Shown: piece by piece, positions 33,324 through 40,295 of the stretch
How the letters are laid out: every line of letters begins with the position of its first letter
Numbering within the stretch: the stretch's first letter is position 1
Source: a virus
Virus record (IMG/VR): IMGVR_UViG_3300041809_001476
Location: 1 to 50,964 of that record
Strand: one strand, 5' to 3'
Length of the DNA: 50,964 bases
Position numbers and translations under genes: made by a program
Notes under the pieces: generated by a model
Database searches by the model: none
What the model was told of the DNA's origin: nothing
The model's input: only the letters and a program-made list of their open reading frames with translations

Positions 33324-35660
33324 ATGCTCAACGGCCTCAAGGTAGCGGAAGGTGAAAGCGATAAGCAACTTCGTCCGATGGATCGAACAGATTGGATGGC
33401 CTTTGCCGGGGCAGAGAATTTTGATGACGGTTCGGAGCCGATGATTGCCTACGTAGATGTAACGCAATGGCCTTCAGAACATCGGAAGGATACGCCAGGG
33501 TCCCAAGAGCCGGTGGATGGTGTGGTTGTTCTCGCTGACAAGAATGGTGTAGCCGTAAGTGGCACCAATGCCGCGTTCGTTCTTTTTGGCCCCGAGAAAG
33601 AACAGGCTATCGAGATTGGCAATAAGATCGTCCAGTCAGCTCCTGTCAACTGGAAGGATTTGGTTCGTCAAGGATTTGAACCCATCAATTTTCCGAATGA
33701 CAACGAATTGCAACGTGAAGCAGCGGAAGAGGAACCGGGCCGCATTCCTCAGAACGCTTCTGTGAAGAAAGCTGCACGCCCAGACAATTTTGACTACAAG
33801 ACGGAATTAACGACTCCCGATGGGTATGAGATTCAGTCCTACAATCCTTTTGCTGATCCAAAGAATCCGCGTCGCTTTTCAGTTTGGCCTCCCGAGGGCA
33901 ATGCGGTGGGCGATTACAGTAGCTTGGAAGAAGCTAATCTCGCCATCGAACAATGGAAACAGTTTGGTGACCCAGAGCTGTTGAAGAGAGATGGCGGAGC
34001 GCGATTCAAAGTCCGAAAGGCTTCAGCCACAAAGACCGCTGGCAACTTTAAGGGTGCTTGGACGAACGAACCGCAACCCGGCCCGGAAGAACTCCAACCC
34101 GTCAATGATACGATCGCTTTTCTGAAGTCGGATCCATCCCAGTGGTATGCCATTAGGTGGCATGGTTACGCTGGGGACGAAGGCACTTACGATATGGTTG
34201 GCCTGCCTGCCGAGCCTCAATCTGTAAATGACATCGCAGCCGTTCTCGATGAAACTCCCACACAAATTGCTCGCGCTTCGGAGGATGGATACTACTCTTA
34301 TTCTTCCAAGGACCAGTTGCTAGCTTTCTCAAATCTCTCCCTCACCAAACCAACCGAGACTTATGGTGCTCGAAACGAAGAGGAGTATTTCCACTATATT
34401 CAAGAGCTGCCCGATTTTGATGACGTGTATGCTGCCGCCATGAAAGAAGATGAAGGCGCACCCGAGGAAGGCCATGAGGCCTCTTATTTGGAATGCCCTG
34501 ATTGCGGCCAACGTATAGACACCTGGGATGCCGAGCAGGGGTCCTATAATCCGGCAAAGTTGGATGAACATCGTGTTAAAGAGCATCAAAAGAAAGGCTC
34601 TGTGAAAACCGCTGGTCCCATGGATGTAGAATCTCCCGAATCTTCTTTTGTTGATACCGATCACAAGATGCGACCATTTGAGAGAACCGATTGGTATGGT
34701 TGGGCCGGGGCGGAGAGTTTTGAAGGAGGGCAGGGTCAACCGGACATCCCGCCTTACATCGCATATGCCAAGGTTGTCAATTGGCCCGAGATTGACGAAT
34801 ACAATTTTGAAAACGAAAACCCGATCGACGAAGTCGCTGTGATTGTGGATGCTAACGGCGTTTCGATCAATGGCTCGAACGGTGCGTACCAAATTGATAT
34901 GGGCAGCAAAGAGACTAACCTCTCCGAAGCGAACCAAATGCTGTTGCACCAGCCCATCGACGTCAACCAGTTGAAGGATCAAGGCTGGGAAGAGATTAAC
35001 ATCTTCCCTATGGAAGAACAGCAGAAACGTCGACAAGAAAACATGATGCGCGATCAGCAGAAAAAGAATACCGAAATCCAACAAGCTGATCCTACAAAGC
35101 AGCGAGAATTGGAATCCGGTCGGAAACCGATGGAGGCTTCTGCGAAGAAGAAGAAAGCCGATGAGGAAAAGGAAAATTGGAGAGATGAAGATTTTCCGTC
35201 TAATAAACCACCCCTCAACGATATGCGCAAGGCCGTACAGATTTTGACACGTGTGGCTAAGACTCCTGAACAAAGAGAGGCTTTAGACTATTTGAAACGA
35301 GCTGTACTGGCGCTGAACGACCGCATTTACAAGGAGATGGGCGTTCCTCCTGTGGATCCTCTTATGGCATCCGTGAAAACTGCTGACTCCATGTCCGAAG
35401 GTGTTGATCCGAATTTGGTCAACGACATCAACGAACAGACCCGCCAAGACGAGGAGAGGATGTATCGTGAGCTCGAACAAGAAGGTCAAGAGGATCGTGA
35501 ACTGCACGAACAACGTGAGGGTTGGCCTGATTCGGATGAGGAGACAACTGAGTCTACCATTTCCCACATTGTAAATGTTTTACAAGACAGCTCCATGTCT
35601 CAGGAAGCCCGTATTGCTCGTGCTCATTCGGAATTAAAGGATTGGCTGCTCACTCACTAA
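33324..35660 (+). CDS. Large phage protein with internal duplication
   Basis: 778-aa acidic protein; AGGAG precedes ATG 33324. Residues ~16-125 (RTDWMAFAGAENFDDG ... GVAVSGTNAAFVLFG) are repeated at ~450-570 (RTDWYGWAGAESFEGG ... GVSINGSNGAYQIDMG). Between them are a Cys pair (CPDCGQ ~391) and several VKxA linkers (ASVKKAAR, ATKTAGN, GSVKTAG, ASVKTAD). The C-terminus is coiled-coil rich and very acidic. No signal peptide. The linkers could be cleavage sites or flexible joints in a virion protein. Family not recognised. Confidence 0.7.
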   Translation: MLNGLKVAEGESDKQLRPMDRTDWMAFAGAENFDDGSEPMIAYVDVTQWPSEHRKDTPGSQEPVDGVVVLADKNGVAVSGTNAAFVLFGPEKEQAIEIGNKIVQSAPVNWKDLVRQGFEPINFPNDNELQREAAEEEPGRIPQNASVKKAARPDNFDYKTELTTPDGYEIQSYNPFADPKNPRRFSVWPPEGNAVGDYSSLEEANLAIEQWKQFGDPELLKRDGGARFKVRKASATKTAGNFKGAWTNEPQPGPEELQPVNDTIAFLKSDPSQWYAIRWHGYAGDEGTYDMVGLPAEPQSVNDIAAVLDETPTQIARASEDGYYSYSSKDQLLAFSNLSLTKPTETYGARNEEEYFHYIQELPDFDDVYAAAMKEDEGAPEEGHEASYLECPDCGQRIDTWDAEQGSYNPAKLDEHRVKEHQKKGSVKTAGPMDVESPESSFVDTDHKMRPFERTDWYGWAGAESFEGGQGQPDIPPYIAYAKVVNWPEIDEYNFENENPIDEVAVIVDANGVSINGSNGAYQIDMGSKETNLSEANQMLLHQPIDVNQLKDQGWEEINIFPMEEQQKRRQENMMRDQQKKNTEIQQADPTKQRELESGRKPMEASAKKKKADEEKENWRDEDFPSNKPPLNDMRKAVQILTRVAKTPEQREALDYLKRAVLALNDRIYKEMGVPPVDPLMASVKTADSMSEGVDPNLVNDINEQTRQDEERMYRELEQEGQEDRELHEQREGWPDSDEETTESTISHIVNVLQDSSMSQEARIARAHSELKDWLLTH

Positions 35661-35663
35661 AGT

Positions 35664-36110
35664 ATGGCCAAGATCCATATCAAGACGTTGCACGATCCTG
35701 ACTCCTACGTCCCCTGGAAAGAGTTCTTCGGCGGTTCGTGCAAGGGCGATCTGGGCTCCTGGATTCCCGATGATTTTGATCTCGTCATGGGACAATATGA
35801 TCCTGAGAGCGCGACAGGCGCGGTATCGGCGGGCGGTGTTACCCGCGTAGCTACCAGTGGATCGCAGACGTGGAGATATTCACAAAGTGATCCGGCCCGA
35901 TCCGGCCCGATCCGGCCTTCCCCAGTTCCCGCCATGATTAGAACTCCGGTCACTTTTCGTGTTCCTAAGCGGTCAGCAACACAAGGAGACCCAGTAGCAG
36001 AGCGTCTCCAGGCCGCAAGGCAAGCCGCTCGTGATTCCTTTACTAGACAAGTGGCCGACGCCCGTGCGCATACGGCTAACATCCTCTCAAAGCTCGGCAA
36101 CGCCAAGTAA
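35664..36110 (+). CDS. Hypothetical 148-aa protein
   Basis: Begins 4 nt after the previous stop. The N-terminal ~40 residues are aromatic and acidic (PWKEFFGGSCKGDLGSWIPD), the middle is Gly/Ser/Pro-rich, and the C-terminal ~40 form an Ala/Arg-rich helix (AERLQAARQAARDSFTRQVA). A 10-bp sequence repeated three times (35889-35918) encodes DPARSGPIRP in the middle. Unknown function. Confidence 0.6.
   Translation: MAKIHIKTLHDPDSYVPWKEFFGGSCKGDLGSWIPDDFDLVMGQYDPESATGAVSAGGVTRVATSGSQTWRYSQSDPARSGPIRPSPVPAMIRTPVTFRVPKRSATQGDPVAERLQAARQAARDSFTRQVADARAHTANILSKLGNAK
35889..35918 (+). repeat. Three tandem 10-bp repeats within a CDS
   Basis: GATCCGGCCC repeated three times (last base of the third copy differs). 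The unit is not a multiple of three, so copy-number change would shift the reading frame of the 35664-36110 gene. Confidence 0.85.
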
Positions 36111-36118
36111 TAAGTCTC

Positions 36119-36460
36119 ATGGCCAAGAAACCCAATCCTCTTGACGAGTTTATAGAGATAAGCACCGATAGCCGAAAGAGCCGGGGGCTGCCTAGCCCGT
36201 ACACAAAGCGGGAAACACTCATTCAGGAATGTGGACAAGGAGCTGGCTTAGGAGCTACCGCAGTTTCTGAGTTTGAACAAACAGATCCACGTGGGATCCA
36301 CCAGTCCAAGTTACAGGGTCCAGATGACAAGAATGCATCCGGAGTAGGCGCGATGAACGCTGAATCGGTGCAAGTTATGCAAAAACTCACCAAGGAACAA
36401 CTTCAGTTTGGCAAGGAAGATTATCTTCAGTTTGGAATCGAGGAAGACGAAGAGGATTAG
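36119..36460 (+). CDS. Hypothetical 113-aa protein
   Basis: ATG 36119 follows the upstream stop by 8 nt without a strong ribosome binding site. Lys-rich start (MAKKPNPLDEFIEI), Gln/Gly-rich middle and acidic end (FGIEEDEED). Probably disordered. Unknown function. Confidence 0.55.
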   Translation: MAKKPNPLDEFIEISTDSRKSRGLPSPYTKRETLIQECGQGAGLGATAVSEFEQTDPRGIHQSKLQGPDDKNASGVGAMNAESVQVMQKLTKEQLQFGKEDYLQFGIEEDEED

Positions 36461-36492
36461 CCATTTAGCTAAGTTTTTCAGTAGAATACTAC

Positions 36493-36627
36493 ATGAGCAA
36501 AATTGACAAAACCGCAGCGTTCACGAAGGAAGCCGCCGTCATCATTGCAAAGATTGAAAACGCCAAGACGGTTGCTGAGAAGAAAGTCGCTCGTGAAGAG
36601 CTTGCCAAATTCCTATCCCGTAAGTAG
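36493..36627 (+). CDS. 44-aa helical microprotein
   Basis: ATG 36493 follows CAGTAGAATACTAC, a CAGTAG leader variant. The product is a single charged helix (AVIIAKIENAKTVAEKKVAR) ending in SRK. The stop TAG (36625-36627) lies one base before the ATG of the next gene. Too short for a domain call. Confidence 0.5.
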   Translation: MSKIDKTAAFTKEAAVIIAKIENAKTVAEKKVAREELAKFLSRK

Positions 36628-36628
36628 A

Positions 36629-36922
36629 ATGTCACGCGAAGTCCCACTGTACCCGATCAAATTTGACGAACTCCCGAAGCCGATTTACATGCATCTGGAG
36701 CGACGTATCCGTGAGCGGAAGATCCCGCCCGAAGACCTCGCGAAATGGAAGGTTTGGAAAGCGACCGGGCCTCTAGCGCCAGAGGGAGATTGGTTCAAAG
36801 ATTTCGGTTCCTATTTGCTCGCCGGCAGCGGTCCCTACCCCAAGACCGTCTTGACACCGGATATGGCGGGTTACGGTGTCAAGCTGGCCATGTTGGTCTT
36901 GGTTGAGGATTTCCTTGGTTAA
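36629..36922 (+). CDS. 97-aa hypothetical protein
   Basis: Start ATG 36629 is one base after the upstream stop, favouring coupled translation over ATG/ACG options further up. The product has a basic helical N-terminal half (MHLERRIRERKIPPEDLAKW) and a Gly/Pro-rich end. It is convergent with the GcvH-like gene (4-nt overlap). Function unknown. Confidence 0.6.
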   Translation: MSREVPLYPIKFDELPKPIYMHLERRIRERKIPPEDLAKWKVWKATGPLAPEGDWFKDFGSYLLAGSGPYPKTVLTPDMAGYGVKLAMLVLVEDFLG

Positions 36923-37536
36923 TTCAGCAAGAACTCCTTAGCAGTGGACACCCAATCTAGGCCCATCTTCACTGCAAAGTCTTCCACCACTTCGCCGCCG
37001 TCTTGTGCCAACGCAGGGTGCAAACGATTCACGGCATCTCCGATGAACCATTTCCATGCACCATTGTGTAACAGATTGCGAAGGCTAGTCTTCTGGTCTG
37101 GCGAAGATACTGTCATAAGCCAATCCTCACCATAAGGATCTTGTATGGTCCCTGGTTTTAACCTAGCGTAATTGACATCTGTAACGGTGCCTTCGATTGG
37201 AGAGATAAGACTCACCGCGTTTCCGTCACGAGTGACGGTGGCAAACTTCTGCCCCTGCCGGATCCATGTGTTCCGATTTGGAAGCTGGATGTCGTCAACT
37301 GAGCCTAACAGTTTGGCGGTGAAGTCATCGATACCTACGCGCACAAGCGTAGGAGATTCGGCTAATGCCCAGGTATGACCCGGATGGAAGAAAAGATTCT
37401 CGGGCATAAAGAATCCGTTGAAGAGGGCGCGTAAGGGTTTAAATTGTGGAGTGATAACTGCAATTTTGCCCCGACTTCGGATGTAATCGATGAGAAGGAA
37501 CAGGAGAAACGTGAAGAGAACTAACAGGACTGTCAT
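36919..37536 (-). CDS. Membrane-anchored GcvH-like protein without lipoyl lysine
   Basis: 205-aa protein. Residues 1-17 form a membrane anchor (MTVLLVLFTFLLFLLID). Residues ~50-155 follow the glycine-cleavage H-protein/biotinyl-lipoyl fold: HPGHTWALAE, VRVGIDDFTAKLLGSV, IQLP, then SPIEGTVTDVN and DPYGEDWL. The lysine that carries lipoate in true H proteins aligns with Asn106 in TRDGNAVS, so a classical lipoyl role is unlikely. I recall similar membrane-anchored H-like proteins in Acidobacteriota, which hints at gene transfer from the host. Upstream are two 19-bp direct repeats (37624-37664). Function in the phage unknown. Confidence 0.7.
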   Translation of the reverse strand: MTVLLVLFTFLLFLLIDYIRSRGKIAVITPQFKPLRALFNGFFMPENLFFHPGHTWALAESPTLVRVGIDDFTAKLLGSVDDIQLPNRNTWIRQGQKFATVTRDGNAVSLISPIEGTVTDVNYARLKPGTIQDPYGEDWLMTVSSPDQKTSLRNLLHNGAWKWFIGDAVNRLHPALAQDGGEVVEDFAVKMGLDWVSTAKEFLLN

Positions 37537-37623
37537 AAATCACCTCGCGTATGTATATGCGCGCCGATGGCCGTTCTGTAAGTTGATTGCTTACAAGGAG
37601 GTTATTTCGAAACGTTTAATTTC

Positions 37624-37664
37624 GCTATAGCGATTTACAACGGTGGCTATAGCGGAATACAACG
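37624..37664. promoter_or_regulatory. Two operator-like direct repeats
   Basis: GCTATAGCGATTTACAACG (37624-37642) and GCTATAGCGGAATACAACG (37646-37664), 22 bp apart. Each starts with the self-complementary core GCTATAGC. They lie between the stop of the 37674 gene and the start (37536) of the GcvH-like gene, i.e. in its upstream region. Spacing of two helical turns suggests protein binding. Confidence 0.55.
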
Positions 37665-37673
37665 ATTTTTACA

Positions 37674-37853
37674 TTAGCGTATTTCGAGAATGATGGCGTT
37701 GCTGTGAGAGGAGTGCCATCGTTGGATAACTGCTTCCGTGATCCCGTTCTTTTGCATATACTCACTCCCGATCTTTCCCAGTAGTTTGTCGTTCCACTGT
37801 CCGCAAGAACAGAACCAATGACCATCAGATTCAATGGTGAGTACGTGGTTCAT
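37674..37853 (-). CDS. 59-aa Cys/His-rich protein
   Basis: Start ATG 37853 with AGGGG upstream on the minus strand (an earlier ATG at 37874 is possible). The sequence has HWFCSCGQW and a distal WHSSHS, a C-x-C...H-x3-H arrangement like a small zinc finger. Most of the longer open frame upstream (to 38198) lies over hairpins and looks non-coding. Function unknown. Confidence 0.55.
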   Translation of the reverse strand: MNHVLTIESDGHWFCSCGQWNDKLLGKIGSEYMQKNGITEAVIQRWHSSHSNAIILEIR

Positions 37854-38045
37854 GCCAATCACCCCTGTTGCCATAAAGATAATTACCTGAAGTTTGAAAA
37901 CTTTCAGTATTCTATAACGAACAGCGAAATTGGCCCCGAACCATCCGTGGTCTGCAGATCTAACGGGTCGAAAGTAGCCACAGCAGCCTCTGAAGTGGGG
38001 TGGTCGGTTGCAAACGCATTTCAGAGGTATTGAAGCAACAACATA

Positions 38046-38121
38046 CCGGGACAGTTCACCCGGCCTTGAAACGGGCGCACATTGCGCCACTGGGCGGAGG
38101 GCCGCGATTGACACACGGCCC
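38046..38121 (+). ncRNA. Hairpin-rich leader RNA
   Basis: Three consecutive perfect hairpins: CCGGG/CCCGG (38046-38063), GGCGCA-CAT-TGCGCC (38074-38088) and GGGCCG/CGGCCC (38099-38121). A longer stem CCTCTGAA/TTCAGAGG (37987-38027) lies upstream. A short ORF at 38145 and a terminator at 38254 follow. It may be a regulatory leader or small RNA; not a tRNA by any fold I could make. Confidence 0.5.
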
Positions 38122-38144
38122 TCGGCTCTTTGAAAAGAGAGATT

Positions 38145-38231
38145 ATGAGTCAACAACATCAAACACGAACTACAACGCAGACCCAAATTACGGGTCACAG
38201 CGGCTTCGTGTCTGATGGATGGTACGATTAA
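38145..38231 (+). CDS. 28-aa mini-ORF downstream of structured leader
   Basis: ATG 38145 with AGAGAG upstream; encodes a Gln/Thr-rich peptide (MSQQHQTRTTTQTQITGHSG plus eight residues), ending at TAA 38229-38231, just before a terminator. It could be a leader peptide of an attenuator or a real microprotein. Confidence 0.35.
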   Translation: MSQQHQTRTTTQTQITGHSGFVSDGWYD

Positions 38232-38253
38232 GGTACCAAAAGATCAGAAAGAA

Positions 38254-38280
38254 GCCGCCAGAAATGGCGGCATTTTTATT
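38254..38280 (+). terminator. Strong rho-independent terminator
   Basis: GCCGCCA-GAAA-TGGCGGC (38254-38271) with a GNRA tetraloop, followed by ATTTTTATT. Separates the structured leader and mini-ORF from the tRNA cluster. Confidence 0.9.
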
Positions 38281-38299
38281 GTTCGAAAGGAGTTCGGTC

Positions 38300-38422
38300 A
38301 TGGATGAAAATTACAGCGAGTGGACAAGTTGCGAATTCTACGGTCATAACTTTGTGACCGATGAGGAAACCGGTCGGACGGCTTGCACCGACTGTGAAGA
38401 AACTGTGGAAGACGAAGCCTAG
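38300..38422 (+). CDS. 40-aa zinc-knuckle-like small protein
   Basis: AAGGAG (38287-38292) precedes ATG 38300. The product is very acidic with CEFYGHNF and CTDCEE (four Cys/His ligand candidates). Its 3' end, including the stop TAG, overlaps the first 10 nt of tRNA-Ile, so mature tRNA processing would cut this mRNA. Function unknown. Confidence 0.6.
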   Translation: MDENYSEWTSCEFYGHNFVTDEETGRTACTDCEETVEDEA

Positions 38423-38490
38423 CTCATGGCGGGTAGAGCACCCGGCTGATAACCGGGAGGTGCCGAGTTCGACCCTCGGGGCTTCGACCA
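38413..38490 (+). tRNA. tRNA-Ile(GAT)
   Basis: 78 nt including encoded CCA. Acceptor CGAAGCC/GGCTTCG, D-stem GCTC/GAGC, anticodon arm CCCGG-CTGATAA-CCGGG, T-arm CCGAG-TTCGACC-CTCGG, discriminator A. All stems pair fully. The 5' end overlaps the stop of the upstream small gene. Confidence 0.95.
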
Positions 38491-38495
38491 ATTTT

Positions 38496-38690
38496 ATGAC
38501 GGATGCATTGCCAGAGCGACCATGTTATGCTTGTGGGGCCAAGCCGGGTGGAAACCTGCGACTCCACAATTCTGGTTGCACATATGTAGCGCGGTTGTGC
38601 GAAGTTTGGCCAGGTGTGAGATTGTTTGTAATGGGTGACAATGGATCTTGGCACAAAGAAAGCCGTAGGAATCCAAAGCACCCTAAATGA
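38496..38690 (+). CDS. 64-aa Cys-rich protein between tRNAs
   Basis: ATG 38496 lies 5 nt after the CCA of tRNA-Ile with no ribosome binding site, so translation may be leaderless after tRNA processing. CYACGAKPGGNLRLH and SGCTYVARLC give four Cys and a His, a plausible zinc site; the C-terminus is basic. The stop is one base before the next tRNA. Function unknown. Confidence 0.5.
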   Translation: MTDALPERPCYACGAKPGGNLRLHNSGCTYVARLCEVWPGVRLFVMGDNGSWHKESRRNPKHPK

Positions 38691-38691
38691 T

Positions 38692-38766
38692 GCTGGTGTA
38701 GCACAAGGGCGGTGCGCCTGATCCGTAATCAGGAGGTTGCTGGTTCAATTCCAGTCACCAGCTCCA
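38692..38766 (+). tRNA. tRNA-Thr(CGT) with C33
   Basis: 75 nt with encoded CCA. Acceptor GCTGGTG/CACCAGC, D-stem GCAC/GTGC, anticodon arm CCTGA-TCCGTAA-TCAGG, T-arm GCTGG-TTCAATT-CCAGT, discriminator T. The loop has C instead of the nearly universal U at position 33. G1-C72 and C2-G71, threonine identity pairs, are present. Confidence 0.9.
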
Positions 38767-38781
38767 ATTTTAGGAGGTAAC

Positions 38782-39054
38782 ATGGAAGACCGAAGTGGTT
38801 TTTTGCCGAGCAAGCAGTATCGCTGCCAGGATGAAGATTGTGGCCGCGTGAGTTTTGGCCGTGATTTGCTCCCTGTGCAAGCGAGACAATTGGTCGAGGA
38901 TCCAACGCAGAAGTATGGTCTGCGTGAAGTTGGGGACGTCTTTATTAGTAACCGGGTATGTCCGTACGATCGAGGACTAATGGACCGGCGTCCCTGCGGG
39001 CTTTTCGCGTTCCCGATGCTTTGTGGACATGACGCTCTTTACGGCGTCGAATAA
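38782..39054 (+). CDS. 90-aa zinc-binding-like protein
   Basis: ATG 38782 is preceded by AGGAGG with good spacing. Cys-rich: YRCQDEDCGRVSFG near the N-terminus and VCPYDRGLMDRRPCG and LCGH further on. Likely one or two zinc ribbons. It lies between two Thr tRNAs and ends 5 nt before the next. Unknown function. Confidence 0.6.
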   Translation: MEDRSGFLPSKQYRCQDEDCGRVSFGRDLLPVQARQLVEDPTQKYGLREVGDVFISNRVCPYDRGLMDRRPCGLFAFPMLCGHDALYGVE

Positions 39055-39059
39055 GTTTT

Positions 39060-39134
39060 GCTGGCGTAGCACAGTGGTAGTGCACCGCTTTGGTAAAGCG
39101 GAGGTCGTTGGTTCAATCCCAATCGCCAGCTCCA
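39060..39134 (+). tRNA. tRNA-Thr(GGT)
   Basis: 75 nt with encoded CCA. Acceptor GCTGGCG/CGCCAGC, D-stem GCAC/GTGC, anticodon arm CCGCT-TTGGTAA-AGCGG with normal U33, T-arm GTTGG-TTCAATC-CCAAT, discriminator T. Very similar to the CGT copy, which suggests duplication. Confidence 0.95.
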
Positions 39135-39137
39135 ATT

Positions 39138-39608
39138 ATGAATCACTGGGCGGCTCCAGTATTAAGCCTTGTGGATAAAAAGTCAAGTCAACTCGGAATG
39201 CACTATAGCACGGCAGCAGCTAGACTCGATAGAATGGTTTTGTTCATGTTAATTCAGCGTTGCAGCTTGGACTCGTGTTTCCAGTGTGGTAAAAAGATAG
39301 AACGTTGGCAAGATCTTAGCACAGAGCACAAGCAGCCTTGGCAGGATACCGACCCGGCGCTGTTTTGGGATTTAAGTAACATAGCGTTCAGTCACAAGAG
39401 TTGCAACTTTGCCGCCGCGCGACGGCAAGATCCTAAAATTGTGATTCCATTTTTGGATTCTATTCGTCCAGAAACGTTGAACGAAAAGGCACCTGAGGGC
39501 ATGGCTTGGTGCAGTGGCCACCAAACTTACCTTTCACGGGACTTGTTTGATAAGAACACGACGAAGAAGAATGGTCTTCAAAGCGGTTGTAAAGAATGCA
39601 GAGCTTGA
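39138..39608 (+). CDS. HNH endonuclease within the tRNA cluster
   Basis: 156-aa protein. CFQCGKKIE, then LSTEHKQPWQ, then FSHKSCNFAAARR form a C..C...EH...H..CN HNH-type metal and catalytic core (residues ~42-95). A second Cys set (CSGHQTYL ... CKECRA) closes the protein. ATG 39138 is only 3 nt after the CCA of the Thr-GGT tRNA and has no ribosome binding site. Likely a homing enzyme targeting the tRNA region. Confidence 0.75.
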   Translation: MNHWAAPVLSLVDKKSSQLGMHYSTAAARLDRMVLFMLIQRCSLDSCFQCGKKIERWQDLSTEHKQPWQDTDPALFWDLSNIAFSHKSCNFAAARRQDPKIVIPFLDSIRPETLNEKAPEGMAWCSGHQTYLSRDLFDKNTTKKNGLQSGCKECRA

Positions 39609-39613
39609 TATTT

Positions 39614-39688
39614 GCAGGTGTGGCTCAATGGCACAGCAGCGGATCTGTAATCCGCCATTTGGGGGTTCAAGTCCCTTCGCCTGCTCCA
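39614..39688 (+). tRNA. tRNA-Thr(TGT) with C33
   Basis: 75 nt with encoded CCA. Acceptor GCAGGTG/CGCCTGC (one G-U), anticodon arm GCGGA-TCTGTAA-TCCGC, T-arm GGGGG-TTCAAGT-CCCTT, discriminator T. C33 again replaces U33. D-stem GCTC/CAGC has one mismatch. G1-C72 and C2-G71 present. Confidence 0.88.
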
Positions 39689-39693
39689 ATTTT

Positions 39694-39769
39694 AGGGCGG
39701 TAGCTCAATCGGCAGAGCCACCGGCTTTGACCCGGTAGGTTGTAGGTTCGATCCCTACCCGCCCTGCCA
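39694..39769 (+). tRNA. tRNA-Gln(TTG)
   Basis: 76 nt with encoded CCA. Acceptor AGGGCGG/CCGCCCT, D-stem GCTC/GAGC, anticodon arm ACCGG-CTTTGAC-CCGGT, T-arm GTAGG-TTCGATC-CCTAC, discriminator G. The 3' part of the minus-strand HNH gene overlaps it on the opposite strand. Confidence 0.95.
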
Positions 39770-40295
39770 ATCTTTCTCCAGTACTGTATTGATTGCGCCA
39801 ATTTCGGACGTTTCGCCCAGCGTAGGTATCAGTCTGGCTATGGCAATTGGGACATAGTTTTTCTAGATTTTCCCACCTATCGTCTTTGGAATCTCCGTTT
39901 TTGTGATCTACGTGGAATCTGAGTGGCTGTCCTTGCCAGATTGGTCCTTGACCGCATTTGGCACAAATGTCAGGAGTTCTAGAGTAAAATCGAACCTTGG
40001 CTATTGAAGAATGGACGGAATTGATAACGAAAACAAGGTCATCTGGGATGTGTACAGGGTGCCCTGTAGTTTGAATCTTCTTTAGCATCAATTTTCCAGA
40101 TTCAGTTTGACTCCATCCTTTTGGGAAAGGATTTTTAGGGGTTAGACCTTTTCTTTTTAACGTTAAAGCTATTCGTTGGCTGATTTCATTTCTGTCTTTC
40201 TTGGTAGCAAAGGAGCAAATACAACTTCTGGAGCAGAATCGTCCACTCCCGTAGGATCCGTCATGCGTCTTGGTGCAATTTTCGCAGTTTGGCAT
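39705..40295 (-). CDS. HNH homing endonuclease overlapping tRNA-Gln
   Basis: 196-aa protein, start ATG 40295 preceded by GGAGG. The N-terminus has CENCTKTHDGSYGSGRFCSR, a Cys/His DNA-binding finger common in phage HNH proteins. The nuclease core is CAKCGQG, FHVDHKNGDS, NLEKLCPNCHSQT (residues ~112-168). The last ~20 codons run antisense through tRNA-Gln and probably are not native; the gene may have been inserted beside the tRNA. Confidence 0.8.
   Translation of the reverse strand: MPNCENCTKTHDGSYGSGRFCSRSCICSFATKKDRNEISQRIALTLKRKGLTPKNPFPKGWSQTESGKLMLKKIQTTGHPVHIPDDLVFVINSVHSSIAKVRFYSRTPDICAKCGQGPIWQGQPLRFHVDHKNGDSKDDRWENLEKLCPNCHSQTDTYAGRNVRNWRNQYSTGERLAGRVGIEPTTYRVKAGGSAD

Noticed and set aside
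33131-33355. 74-codon plus-strand ORF over the tmRNA
   Set aside because: It lies over tmRNA stems and the next gene's ribosome binding site; composition follows the RNA structure.
34329-35273. 314-aa minus-strand ORF
   Set aside because: Antisense to the strongly coding 778-aa gene; Phe/Leu-rich translation without start signals.
37674-38198. 174-codon minus-strand ORF
   Set aside because: Only the last 59 codons look coding; the rest is antisense to hairpins and has no ribosome binding site.
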